A DNA stretch of 64,000 bases from positions 62,001 to 126,000 of the forward strand of contig JAKVBI010000021.1 of assembly GCA_022447545.1 (NCBI GenBank). The letters run 5' to 3'. The stretch is from Myxococcota bacterium. GTDB taxonomy: Bacteria; Myxococcota_A; UBA9160; SMWR01. Below are positions 1-8,155 of the stretch, in pieces. A program made the translations under genes and the position numbers. The number at the start of each line of letters is the position of its first letter. Within the stretch, counting starts at the first letter, position 1. The notes below the pieces were generated by a model. That model made no database searches. It was not told where the DNA came from and was given only the letters and a program-made list of their open reading frames with translations.

Positions 1-390
1 TTTGTTGAAAACGTTGGTCGATATCGTTGCCAGGCCTTCACCGATCAGGCTTTGCGCTACTTCGACCAGTTTGGGGTCACGTGAGTATCGAAACAAAATG
101 GGGTCGTTTTCGAAGCTGAGGATTTTGTTGACCGCGTGGATGGGTGTCTTCGCCTGGATCGCTCCCCGCGCGACCATGACATCTTGCATCACGATCATTC
201 CCTCGGGGGCTTCGGATCGGCCTGAGGCGATTTCGAGGAAACGTTCTTCGAAACGCGACAGCGCCTCGCTGTCGAATAGGCCTGGAAGGAGCAGATATCC
301 GTTCTCCCAATAGGATTGAGTCGTCTCGGAAGTGGCCAACTGGGCGTGGGTCAGCTCCGATTGGTGGGTCTCGGATTCGGCAGGCACCAT
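1..390 (-). CDS. Phytanoyl-CoA dioxygenase (PhyH) family protein, N-terminal part
   Basis: The minus strand is open from an ATG at 390 to the left edge; the C-terminal part is outside the window. The 130 visible residues contain YWENGYLLLPGLFDSE, the usual opening of PhyH-family Fe(II)/2-oxoglutarate dioxygenases, followed by a helix (SRFEERFLEI) and SFENDPILFRYSRDPKLVE, then LIGEGLATISTNVFNK entering the double-stranded beta-helix. The Fe-binding HxD...H and the 2-oxoglutarate-binding Arg lie beyond the edge. The family hydroxylates small organic acids, CoA esters or natural products; the substrate here is unknown. It lies 79 bp downstream of the DUF3604 gene on the same strand and may be co-transcribed. 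No strong ribosome-binding site is visible before 390, so the exact start is less certain than the family. Confidence 0.8.
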   Translation of the reverse strand, partial: MVPAESETHQSELTHAQLATSETTQSYWENGYLLLPGLFDSEALSRFEERFLEIASGRSEAPEGMIVMQDVMVARGAIQAKTPIHAVNKILSFENDPILFRYSRDPKLVEVAQSLIGEGLATISTNVFNK

Positions 391-469
391 GACCCTGAAA
401 GCATAGCCGTAAGCAGGGAAGGGCTCTGCTGCGATGTTTGAGTAGCGACTGGCTCTTGGGAGCTGAGGG

Positions 470-2503
470 TCAGTGGTTTCGGGCCTCTGTCAGGGCCGGC
501 GGCGTGTACCAGATTGGCGAGGTCCAGGCGCGTTCTTGAATGACGCGCTCCATGATGGGTTGGTCGCAGCTGGGGGGTCGGTCACTGGAGGGAAGCTCGA
601 GGCATTTCCATGTGGAATAGCGGCAGGTCGGATTCTCGAGGACGCGCGCGTAGTAGACCGCACGGCGAGATGGGTCGAAATCGGGGTCACGCCAGACCGA
701 GCAGAGCTGGCGGGCTCCCTTGCCACTGGGTTCGCAGGTCTCGGGGTTCACGGAGGCTCCATTGTCACCACCCGCCACATCGAACACCTGTTGCCGGAGG
801 TTCCCGTCTTCATCCACCCATCCCTTGATCACTTGAATCCGCTGTAGGTCGGTTCCGGGAGCCTCGGATGTTCCGGCATCAGCCAGGGCGAATACGGCAA
901 AGCTGGGCGTGCCGCCGTGGCTCGGTTTGGGGAGGTCTCCGCCCATGGCCACCCCATCGCGGTCTGCCTGCTCCAACCAATCGGGTGCATCGCACAGATC
1001 TTCCGGATAGTTCCATCCGCCGAAGAACCGGGGCTGAATTCTCGGGCCACTGACTCCAAACACCTCGCGACGCCGCATGGCGTCGAAGATCGAATCGCGT
1101 GAGTTCTCTTCGGCCCAGACTCCGATCAGACCGCCCGGATTGTTGCTGACGTTTCCCATCCCTTGCTCATTGGAGAGTCGCTGGTTCACATCGCCGTCGA
1201 CGATCCCGACGTGTCCCGGCCAGCCCCGCTCTGCGACACCACCGGCCATGCCGTTGTGGGTATCCGTGCTCGCTGAAATCCCGAGTTTGAAGGGGTTGAC
1301 CCCGAGGCGCTCCTCTTCGCGTAGGCCTTCCGTCAGCACATAGCGGACATAATTTCGGTGGTTCATACACGCACCGGGCCCGAGATGAGGGAGAGAGTCC
1401 GCCATGAAATCCCAGCACTCGCCGGCGGCGCCGGGGTTCCCCTCGTCATCTTGAAAACGCACGGCTTCCATCTTCTCGAAGCTGCAGAACTCATCGGTTT
1501 GGCCGAGTACACCGTTCATCTCGGGGCGGCACTCGGAGTCGCCTTTGTGCTGCATGATTTCGACGAGGGGCTCTACACGGGCGCGCAGTTTCGCGCGCTC
1601 GATTTGTTCTTCGATCCTCGTCGCGCCCGGGTAGTCGACCGCAAACATTCGCCCATTGCTGATGTTGGAGTTGTGGGGGATCGCCAGGACATCACAACCG
1701 GTATCAGAATCGAGGCAATCGTCGCGGAGATTTTTCCAGAGATCCCATTCCCGTTGGAAGTCGAGGTAGCTCGCGGGGCGTTTCGGGACGATGTCGTTGC
1801 GGAAGATCACGTTTCGGTGAAGGTTCGAAGACAACCGGATCGATGAGTACTCGTAAGCGATGAAGGTGGTTCGTTCGCATGCTTCGCTTTCGTCGTTCCA
1901 TGCGGCTGCCGCCGTGATGGTTTCGTCCCAGGCCGAACGAGCCGCCTCGAGGCAACGCTTGGCGTCTTCTCCGCAGATGTCATCCTTGTGTTTGGGCCAG
2001 GGGTTCATGCCGATAAAGACGAGAGGGTTGTCCAGAGGTGTCTTCGATTTGCGAATGCCTACACAGCTTTCGACGTCGTAGACTGGTGAATTCGGGTCCG
2101 AGCACAGTCGCTGCTCTCCGAGAAATTCCGAGTGATCGGTGGTTGCCGCGAAGTCCAGTGGCCTGTCGATACGGACTTCCCGGGTTCCATTTCCCTCGGC
2201 ATCCTTGGGGGGAAGCCAGATGGATTCACCGAACGCATAGCCGTACGCGTCGTGAGGCCGGACTTCGACGTCGTAGTTCCAGGCATCCGTCGAGAGTGCG
2301 GTGTGTACGTGAAGGTCGCCGAACAAGGCCCGGCGCAGGGGTTCTCGGCTGCTGCACTTCACTTTGGGCGGGGACTTCGGGTCGGTGACACGGGCGGAGA
2401 AGTCTCTGGGTTCGAGCAGTTCTGGGGCACAGGAGTTGAGCGCGAGCAGGACTCCAACGACAAGGACAGACGAAGCGCGAAAACTGTAAATCCGTTGCGG
2501 CAT
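470..2503 (-). CDS. DUF3604 domain lipoprotein (PHP-like metal site)
   Basis: This 677-residue protein starts with a lipoprotein signal: Arg near the N-terminus, a hydrophobic stretch and lipobox LNSC with Cys25, so it is predicted to be lipid-anchored in the envelope. The mature part begins with FGDLHVHTALSTDAWNYD and continues with DFAATTDHSEFLGE. These are the HxH and DH-type metal-binding motifs of DUF3604, a family related to PHP phosphoesterases, and length and order match the family. Further His-rich motifs follow (AIPHNSNISNG, STDTHNGMAGG). The biochemical role of DUF3604 is not established; hydrolysis of a phosphate or other ester is a reasonable guess. It is followed after 79 bp by the PhyH-like gene on the same strand. 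Confidence 0.88.
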   Translation of the reverse strand: MPQRIYSFRASSVLVVGVLLALNSCAPELLEPRDFSARVTDPKSPPKVKCSSREPLRRALFGDLHVHTALSTDAWNYDVEVRPHDAYGYAFGESIWLPPKDAEGNGTREVRIDRPLDFAATTDHSEFLGEQRLCSDPNSPVYDVESCVGIRKSKTPLDNPLVFIGMNPWPKHKDDICGEDAKRCLEAARSAWDETITAAAAWNDESEACERTTFIAYEYSSIRLSSNLHRNVIFRNDIVPKRPASYLDFQREWDLWKNLRDDCLDSDTGCDVLAIPHNSNISNGRMFAVDYPGATRIEEQIERAKLRARVEPLVEIMQHKGDSECRPEMNGVLGQTDEFCSFEKMEAVRFQDDEGNPGAAGECWDFMADSLPHLGPGACMNHRNYVRYVLTEGLREEERLGVNPFKLGISASTDTHNGMAGGVAERGWPGHVGIVDGDVNQRLSNEQGMGNVSNNPGGLIGVWAEENSRDSIFDAMRRREVFGVSGPRIQPRFFGGWNYPEDLCDAPDWLEQADRDGVAMGGDLPKPSHGGTPSFAVFALADAGTSEAPGTDLQRIQVIKGWVDEDGNLRQQVFDVAGGDNGASVNPETCEPSGKGARQLCSVWRDPDFDPSRRAVYYARVLENPTCRYSTWKCLELPSSDRPPSCDQPIMERVIQERAWTSPIWYTPPALTEARNH

Positions 2504-2584
2504 GCCTGGGAGTGGATGCTATCAGGGTTTAGGCGGTGACTACAGTCCGATGGGGGCAGGGGGGCATGGGTCCGGGGCTCGCCT

Positions 2585-4579
2585 TCACGGAGCGGAGGGT
2601 TCACTGATCTGGGAGTCTGCGACCTTCCAGGCGACGTCGAATTCGGGCAGGTAGAGAGATGCGCCAGGGCCTCCGATGCGGAATCGAACGACTCGGTTGC
2701 GTCCTGTTCCTCGGAATAGTGCTGCGGCGTCTCGGGTCGAACGGGGGAGGAAGTTCAGCAGGAATCCGTTTCGAGCCGTGTCTGGAATGATTCGGTGTAC
2801 GCTTTGTTCGCCATCGGCGTAGACGACCTCGATGCGCACGGGAGGAACTCGAAAGAGCGCCTGCTGGATTCGACCACGCATGGTGGGTTGCATTTCGAGT
2901 TCACCAAACAACAATCGGTCGGAGTTCGGAACGCTTACCCATTCGCGGGTGCGCGCTCGTGTCTGCCCCACGGGTGTCAGGGCCGAAGGGGAGCGGTCTC
3001 CCGGGTGTGCGAGCAGGATCCGCCGCCTTCCGAAGTCGGAAGCGACCAGTGAGTAGTGGGTCAGCAGTTCTCGTGTGGTAGCGGGTGCGTCGAGCAGGGG
3101 GTGACGGCCATCGAGGCTCATGAATTCCAGAAGGACGAAGCCGGGTGCATCGGCAGCAGCATAGTGCTGAGCGCTTGCTCGATCGAGGAATGCCGTGTAG
3201 GCGGCGTAGGTCTGAAGGACGGGGTTTGGGTCCCACGGGAGATCGTTGGCGGGTGCGTAGGAGATTTCCCAGGGTACGACGTCAAGGGACGCCTGACGCT
3301 CGTGAATGGCCTCTACCCAGGCGTTTGGGAGTCGGTTTGCCTCGAGGTTCACCCGGCTCTCGGATTCCAACCGCGCCCGAGTCGTCTTCAGTCGTGCCAG
3401 CGCCAGCATGTTTCCTGCCCCATGCCAACCCGAACCCCTGCGAGCCATTTCTTGGAAATCGAGAAGTCCGGTGGGCGCATAGGTCGGTAGCGCGAGAACT
3501 GCAACGAGGAGGGCCGCCGCTGTAGTCCCCATCGTCTCGCGGCGATTGCGGCAAAAGAGAAGCTGGACGGACAGAGCTGCCAGGACGAAGGGGAAAAAGT
3601 TTTGGACGTGGCCATCGTGTCGCACGAATCCGTGTCTGAATGAAAAGAGCACAGGCACCAGGAAGAGGAGACTCGCGCGCCAGGCCATGGGTTCGTGCTT
3701 TCGCAGAACCAGGCTGAGGAGCGCAAAAAGTCCGAGAGTGATGCCTCCAAACCAGAGGCCCGCCATGGGCCCCGAAAAACTCATGGCGGCGCTGAAGCCC
3801 GACGTCAATTCGTAGGAGCGCCTCATCCATTCGAAGAGGTTTGAGAATGAACTCAGATGCACGGCCGACAAGAGCAGTGAGGTGCTGGTGAACGCACCAA
3901 ATGTGGCGAGGGTGGTCGGGATTCGCCGCGGGCCCTGTGTCCACCCGCGAAGCCCCTCGGCTACGACGAGCATCCCGAGAGCCGACAACCCGAGGCTGAG
4001 TTTGACGAGTAGACAGAACCCCGCCGACATCCCGGCCAGGGTGGAGCAGAGAGCGGCCATACGCGGCGAATGGGCGGTGAGCGAAAGCGTCATCCAGAGG
4101 CCGATGACTGCCAGGAGTTGGTATTCGTAGACGAGCCCCAGGGTAAAGGCGAGGAGGTAACTGAACGCGAAGGCGAACACCTGCAGGATTCCCGCACCCC
4201 GGCGCACGGCCAGGAGGATCCCCAGGGCAAACAGGCCGTGCACCACGCACCAGAGCGCAATGGCCCGAAGCAGATTGTCACCGAGGTCCAGGGGAGTCAG
4301 GAGGTATCCCAGGGGACCGTACGGGAAGACCACATCCCGTCCGAAGAGGTGTTGTGAGAGGGCGAGTTGGTTGAGCGCGTAGTGGACCGAGGGGTCCAGC
4401 CCCGTGGCCAGAGGCCGGTAGGAGCCCGGAAAGGCGACCCCGAGAACGAGGGTCACCGCGAGGGCGCTCAGCAACAGACGTTTGTCCCGCTCGAACTTTC
4501 CGTCCACCGCGTCTCCACCGTGCGGCTCACGAGGGCCGAATTCCGAGGTCCCCCGCCCATTCCCCAGGGGCCCTGCCAA
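2585..4579 (-). CDS. Polytopic inner-membrane protein of unknown function with C-terminal soluble domain
   Basis: I do not recognise a named family. The 664-residue product has about ten hydrophobic segments between residues 30 and 370, starting with LLLSALAVTLVLGVAFPG. Early loops carry GLDPSVHYALNQLALSQ and FGRDVVFPYGPLGYLL, a pattern seen in large uncharacterised membrane proteins resembling GT-C type glycosyltransferases or polymer ligases. Residues after about 370 are soluble, with a mixed alpha/beta appearance and a final beta-rich part (VRIEVVYADGEQSVHRII). The ATG at 4579 gives a long polar leader; a GTG at codon 27 would also work. The gap to the downstream DUF3604 gene is 81 bp, so the three minus-strand genes could form one unit. 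Confidence 0.6.
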   Translation of the reverse strand: MAGPLGNGRGTSEFGPREPHGGDAVDGKFERDKRLLLSALAVTLVLGVAFPGSYRPLATGLDPSVHYALNQLALSQHLFGRDVVFPYGPLGYLLTPLDLGDNLLRAIALWCVVHGLFALGILLAVRRGAGILQVFAFAFSYLLAFTLGLVYEYQLLAVIGLWMTLSLTAHSPRMAALCSTLAGMSAGFCLLVKLSLGLSALGMLVVAEGLRGWTQGPRRIPTTLATFGAFTSTSLLLSAVHLSSFSNLFEWMRRSYELTSGFSAAMSFSGPMAGLWFGGITLGLFALLSLVLRKHEPMAWRASLLFLVPVLFSFRHGFVRHDGHVQNFFPFVLAALSVQLLFCRNRRETMGTTAAALLVAVLALPTYAPTGLLDFQEMARRGSGWHGAGNMLALARLKTTRARLESESRVNLEANRLPNAWVEAIHERQASLDVVPWEISYAPANDLPWDPNPVLQTYAAYTAFLDRASAQHYAAADAPGFVLLEFMSLDGRHPLLDAPATTRELLTHYSLVASDFGRRRILLAHPGDRSPSALTPVGQTRARTREWVSVPNSDRLLFGELEMQPTMRGRIQQALFRVPPVRIEVVYADGEQSVHRIIPDTARNGFLLNFLPRSTRDAAALFRGTGRNRVVRFRIGGPGASLYLPEFDVAWKVADSQISEPSAP

Positions 4580-4806
4580 GGGATCCTAGCCCGTGGCCCG
4601 CCAGGCTCGGAGAGTCCGTTCCCGGCAGTAGAGGCGTACCTGCAAGTTCTTGTCTTGGAAGGGGTTTCTTTCTTGTCGCCGGCGGCCGTGAAGCCGCTGG
4701 CGTTTGTGGACACGGGGTCGAGAGGCCCCCGGGCCGAGCGCCCGCCATGCGAAGTCTCCGGTACTCTTGCTGGCCGCCCTCCCATTCGGCGTCAGGAGCC
4801 CCCCCC

Positions 4807-5952
4807 ATGTCCTCGGAAATCCCCAGCCACGCTCTGCAACTCCAGTCCACCATTCGCAGCGATGCGACTCTCGAACTCTCCCTTGCCGAGGTCCCCGTTC
4901 CCGATCCCGGCGAAGGCGAGGTGCTGGTTCGCGTCGAGGCGGCGCCCATCAATCCTTCGGACATGGGTCTGCTCTTCGGTCCAGCCGACATGGCCACCGC
5001 CCGGGCGGGTGGAACGGCAGAGCGCCCCGTCGTGACAGCCGACGTTCCCGAGAAACTCTTGAAGACGGTGACGGCCCGCATCGATCAGCCCCTGGCCTGC
5101 GGCAACGAGGGCGCGGGAGTGGTGGTTGCGGCAGGGGCCTCGCCCGCCTCCCAGGCCCTCCTGGGGCGGACGGTCGCTCTTCTCGGTGGCGCCATGTACG
5201 CACAGTACCGTCTGGCTCCCGCCGCTCTCTGCCTTCCCCTGTCCGAGGGGACGACACCGGCCGAGGGCGCCTCGTGCTTCGTCAATCCACTCACGGCTCT
5301 CGGCATGGTCGAGACCATGAAACGCGAGGGACACGAGGCGCTGGTGCATACCGCTGCCGCCTCGAACCTGGGGCAGATGCTGGTCCGGCTCTGCCAGGCC
5401 GACGGCGTGCCCCTCGTCAACATCGTTCGCAAGCCCGAACACGCGGGATTGCTCGTGGATCTCGGAGCCGAGTTCGTCTGTGATTCCAGCGCAGCAGGTT
5501 TCCAGGAGGCGCTGGTGGAGGCACTGGTGCAGACGGGTGCGACCCTGGCGTTCGACGCCACGGGTGGCGGCAGGCTCGCGAGCCGGATCCTCTCGGCCAT
5601 GGAGTCCGCTCTCAGCCGCAACGCATCGGCGTTCAATCGCTATGGATCCGAGACCCACAAACAGGTCTACATCTACGGTGGCCTGGAGCGCTCGCAGACG
5701 GTACTGGACCGGACCTACGGCATGGCGTGGGGGGTCGGAGGGTGGCTTCTTCCCCCATTCCTGAAGCGCATCGGCCCGGAAGCGGCGCAGCGGCTACGCG
5801 AACGGGTGGCTCGGGAGATCCGGACCCTCTTTGCGAGCGACTACGCCCAGGAGGTCTCTCTCGTCGAGGCGCTCCAACTCGACACGATCCGCGCCTATGG
5901 GCAACAGGCCACGGGCGAAAAGGTCTTGATTGACCCGAGTAGGGGCCTTTGA
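4807..5952 (+). CDS. Zinc-binding alcohol dehydrogenase / quinone oxidoreductase family protein (MDR)
   Basis: The start at 4807 is chosen because AGGAG lies at 4794-4798 and the protein begins there with MSSEIPSHALQLQ; an in-frame ATG at 4747 adds 20 poorly conserved residues and has no clear ribosome-binding site. The 381-residue product has the medium-chain dehydrogenase/reductase layout: VPVPDPGEGEVLVRVEAAPINPSD, then GNEGAGVVVAAG, then a Rossmann half with HTAAASNLGQMLVRLCQ for NAD(P)H binding and ATLAFDATGGG. The Cys/His residues of catalytic and structural zinc sites are not evident, so it is closer to zinc-independent quinone reductases or enoyl reductases. It is divergent from the membrane-protein gene and 96 bp upstream of the acetoacetate decarboxylase-like gene. 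Confidence 0.85.
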   Translation: MSSEIPSHALQLQSTIRSDATLELSLAEVPVPDPGEGEVLVRVEAAPINPSDMGLLFGPADMATARAGGTAERPVVTADVPEKLLKTVTARIDQPLACGNEGAGVVVAAGASPASQALLGRTVALLGGAMYAQYRLAPAALCLPLSEGTTPAEGASCFVNPLTALGMVETMKREGHEALVHTAAASNLGQMLVRLCQADGVPLVNIVRKPEHAGLLVDLGAEFVCDSSAAGFQEALVEALVQTGATLAFDATGGGRLASRILSAMESALSRNASAFNRYGSETHKQVYIYGGLERSQTVLDRTYGMAWGVGGWLLPPFLKRIGPEAAQRLRERVAREIRTLFASDYAQEVSLVEALQLDTIRAYGQQATGEKVLIDPSRGL

Positions 5953-6048
5953 GCGGTCTTGGGGCGCTTCCGATCCCCCGGCGACCAGGCTTTGAGCCCG
6001 CCGGAGAACCCGTTTACAATGGGCACACCCTTTATCTGAGGAATCAAC

Positions 6049-6807
6049 ATGTCTGCACCCCAGGTCAACCCCGGTGAGATTTCCAACTGGCCGATCTTGA
6101 AGATCCGGTACCGAACGGATCCCGACAAGATTGCCGCGCTTCTTCCGCCCGGCATCGATCCGAGTGAGAACTCGAATGTTTCCATGAACATCTACAACCT
6201 GCCGGTTCCCGACGAACCCGAATACGGGATTCTGGTCATGGTCGACGCCGACTATCGCGGAATGCCGGGTTTCTACACCATCGGGTATGGGATCGACCAG
6301 GAATCGGCGATCTTCATCAGCCGGGACATGAACGGTCAGCCGAAGTATCCCGCCGAGGTGACCTATTACAGAATGGGAGATCGGGTGACGGCTCGCTGCA
6401 GTCATCAGGGTTACACCTTCGTGGAGTTCGAGGGCACCGTGACGGGCCCCGCCGCGGAACTGCCGGATTACGAGCGCAACGAGTGGTGGATCAAGGTCTC
6501 GCGCGCTGTAGGCGGTGCCGAGAAGAGCTACGACTTCCCCCCCCACGTTGTCCGGATGCACAGCACCTACCAGACCGCCCATTTGGAAGATGTCGAGGGA
6601 ACCCTGACCCTGGGTGAGAGCCCCTGGGACCCGATCCGGGAACTCCTACCTCAGCGGGAACTGTTGTCGGTCCAACTCGACTCCCCCGTCTACCTCAGCC
6701 GCGACATCACCCTCGAGGGCAAGTTGGATCCGGATGCCTTCTGGCCCTACGTCGATACGATCGGCGGTTCGCGATGGATCGGCACTCGGGGGGGGCCGCG
6801 CCGTTAG
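6049..6807 (+). CDS. Acetoacetate decarboxylase-fold (ADC) family protein
   Basis: The 252-residue protein has the ADC-family pattern: LPPGIDPSE near residue 35, a beta-rich centre, and NGQPKYPAEVTYYRMGD around residues 96-111. Lys99 in GQPKYP aligns by motif with the Schiff-base lysine of acetoacetate decarboxylase. ADC uses this lysine to decarboxylate acetoacetate to acetone; many homologues act on other keto acids or as aldolase/dehydratases, so the substrate is open. The start ATG follows TCTGAGGAATCAAC. The gene lies 96 bp after the MDR gene on the same strand, consistent with co-transcription and a small ketone or keto-acid pathway. The 3' end runs into a patch of short direct repeats. 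Confidence 0.8.
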   Translation: MSAPQVNPGEISNWPILKIRYRTDPDKIAALLPPGIDPSENSNVSMNIYNLPVPDEPEYGILVMVDADYRGMPGFYTIGYGIDQESAIFISRDMNGQPKYPAEVTYYRMGDRVTARCSHQGYTFVEFEGTVTGPAAELPDYERNEWWIKVSRAVGGAEKSYDFPPHVVRMHSTYQTAHLEDVEGTLTLGESPWDPIRELLPQRELLSVQLDSPVYLSRDITLEGKLDPDAFWPYVDTIGGSRWIGTRGGPRR

Positions 6808-6919
6808 GGCCGCGCGGTTAGGGCCGCGCCGCTGCGAGGTCTGCCGTTAGGCGGTCTGCCGTTACGAGGTCTGCCGTTAGGCGGCCGATTGCTCCTGTGG
6901 GCGATCCGTTGCTCCTGTG
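6803..6919 (+). repeat. Patch of short degenerate direct repeats
   Basis: Three kinds of short direct repeat follow each other. GTTAGGGCCGCGC occurs twice at 6803-6830 and overlaps the end of the ADC-like gene. CGAGGTCTGCCGTTAGGCGG occurs at 6835-6854 and 6865-6884 with a half copy between. TTGCTCCTGTG occurs twice at 6889-6919. The pattern looks like replication slippage. No coding or structural role is visible. Confidence 0.6.
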
Positions 6920-7345
6920 ACCGGGCACAATAGGAATGGCCCGAGGGATCCAGTCGATTCGTGATTCGTAACCCAAGAATCCCCTACTAGGCTGCATCTT
7001 TTACAGGGCTTCCAGTCCATAGTGTTCCGTTCGAGGTCACAGCCAGCTGTCTCTCGAGATGCTTTCGAGACGAACGGAAAGCCTTTTCCTGATTTCATCG
7101 AAGCGGAAACTTATTTCCCTCGGAGGGTATGCGTTCGCGTGCCCTGGTTCTCAAGCGAACCGCCAGTTTTCCATCAGCTGACTCCACGTTAGGCCAGTGT
7201 CGCGTTTCGTTGATCGGCGTGGCACGGAACTTGCCTATTAGTGGCGCAGTTTCGAAGGCTCCGTTTACAAAGCTCACTCCTCGGTTTCGGAGCCAAGGTT
7301 TCGCTCGCTTCGACGGTTTCAGATAGGTGAAAAAATGGACGCACG
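6808..7345. other. Intergenic region, 538 bp
   Basis: No convincing gene. It contains the repeat patch at its left end and a sigma-54-type promoter at 7220-7234 serving the PEP-CTERM gene. Short ORFs on both strands here have no family resemblance, and I do not support them. Confidence 0.6.
7220..7234 (+). promoter_or_regulatory. Sigma-54 (RpoN) -24/-12 promoter for the PEP-CTERM gene
   Basis: The sequence reads TGGCAC-GGAAC-TTGC, an exact match to the sigma-54 core TGGCAC-N5-TTGC. It lies about 110 nt upstream of the PEP-CTERM start at 7346 on the same strand. Published work links RpoN and the PrsK/PrsR regulators to PEP-CTERM genes, which supports the assignment. No enhancer site was identified. 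Confidence 0.7.
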
Positions 7346-8026
7346 ATGGGGATAAGAACTGTAATCGGGGTCAGTGTTTTTTGGATCTCCGTGTGGGCAA
7401 TGCCGAGTTCCGCCATGGAGATCGGCTTCACGCTCGATAATCCACCCGGCGCCGTCGCCTTCAGCGCGGGCAGTGCGACGGGCACCGTGAACCCTTTCAA
7501 CGGGTTCCTGGACGCGAATTCGATCGTCTGTCTGGACGGGAGCTGCGATCTGTTGAATCAGGATTGGATCGTTTTCACCATTTCGGTGACTTCGGGTTCG
7601 GTCAACGATCTGGCCATTGCCGCATTGTTCGAGTTCTCTGAGGGCCTCGGCTACTTCCTCCAGGGTGGGCCGGTACAGGACGGGACTGGCACCACCGATA
7701 CCTACAGCGGAGACTCCACCTCCAATCCGAGCGTCGCTGTCTTCAACTTTCAGGGCAGCGCTGGAGGGGGGTTGACCGGGGTGTCCCTCCCGCTCCTCAC
7801 CACCTACGCGAATGGAACGCTTCCGACGACGCCTCCAGGCATGTTGGGCGAGGGCGCGACTCAATTTACGGTCACGGAGTTCGGAGGTGCGGGGTTGGGT
7901 ACCGCCACGGTGAACGCCACCGTCACCCAACACATCGACATCATTCCCGAGCCACACCCAGCCGTCCTGCTTTTCGGTGGTCTCATGCTGCTCGAAAGCA
8001 GGGCGCGGAGGTTCAGACGTTCCTGA
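7346..8026 (+). CDS. PEP-CTERM sorting-domain protein
   Basis: The 226-residue protein has an N-terminal signal peptide (VIGVSVFWISVWAMPSSAM) and a C-terminal tripartite sorting signal: IPEP at residues 200-203, a hydrophobic stretch, then the basic tail ESRARRFRRS. This is the PEP-CTERM signal cut by exosortase (EpsH/XrtA type), so the product is predicted to be exported and processed at the cell surface, usually with exopolysaccharide. The centre is Gly/Ser/Thr-rich beta structure with one possible disulfide (CLDGSC). An ATG 12 nt upstream stops after six codons, which fixes the start at 7346. A sigma-54 promoter lies upstream and a GC hairpin begins 6 nt after the stop. The function of the central domain is unknown. 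Confidence 0.8.
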   Translation: MGIRTVIGVSVFWISVWAMPSSAMEIGFTLDNPPGAVAFSAGSATGTVNPFNGFLDANSIVCLDGSCDLLNQDWIVFTISVTSGSVNDLAIAALFEFSEGLGYFLQGGPVQDGTGTTDTYSGDSTSNPSVAVFNFQGSAGGGLTGVSLPLLTTYANGTLPTTPPGMLGEGATQFTVTEFGGAGLGTATVNATVTQHIDIIPEPHPAVLLFGGLMLLESRARRFRRS

Positions 8027-8031
8027 TTGCC

Positions 8032-8049
8032 GACCGCCTCTGGGCGGTC
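8032..8049 (+). terminator. Intercistronic GC hairpin after the PEP-CTERM gene
   Basis: GACCGCC-TCTG-GGCGGTC forms a perfect 7-bp stem with a 4-nt loop, 6 nt after the stop codon at 8026. No T-run follows, so it may only attenuate or stabilise mRNA rather than fully terminate. Confidence 0.45.
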
Positions 8050-8155
8050 ATCCATCCAGAATGCGGCGAAATGTGAAGCGAAGTGTGCATCGCAAGCGGG
8101 GAGCGTCTCGATCTCGAGAAGCAGGGCGCCAGCCATTCGAAAAGGGAGAGTGACG

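Noticed and set aside
2-313. Plus-strand 103-residue frame at the left edge
   Set aside because: The minus strand there encodes a recognisable PhyH-family N-terminus; the plus frame has no likeness to any family.
470-2539. Plus-strand frames opposite the DUF3604 gene (for example 1358-1846)
   Set aside because: They are shadows of a well-supported lipoprotein gene, typical of GC-rich DNA.
6877-7326. Small frames of 60-73 residues between the ADC-like and PEP-CTERM genes
   Set aside because: No family resemblance, no ribosome-binding site, and one overlaps the sigma-54 promoter.
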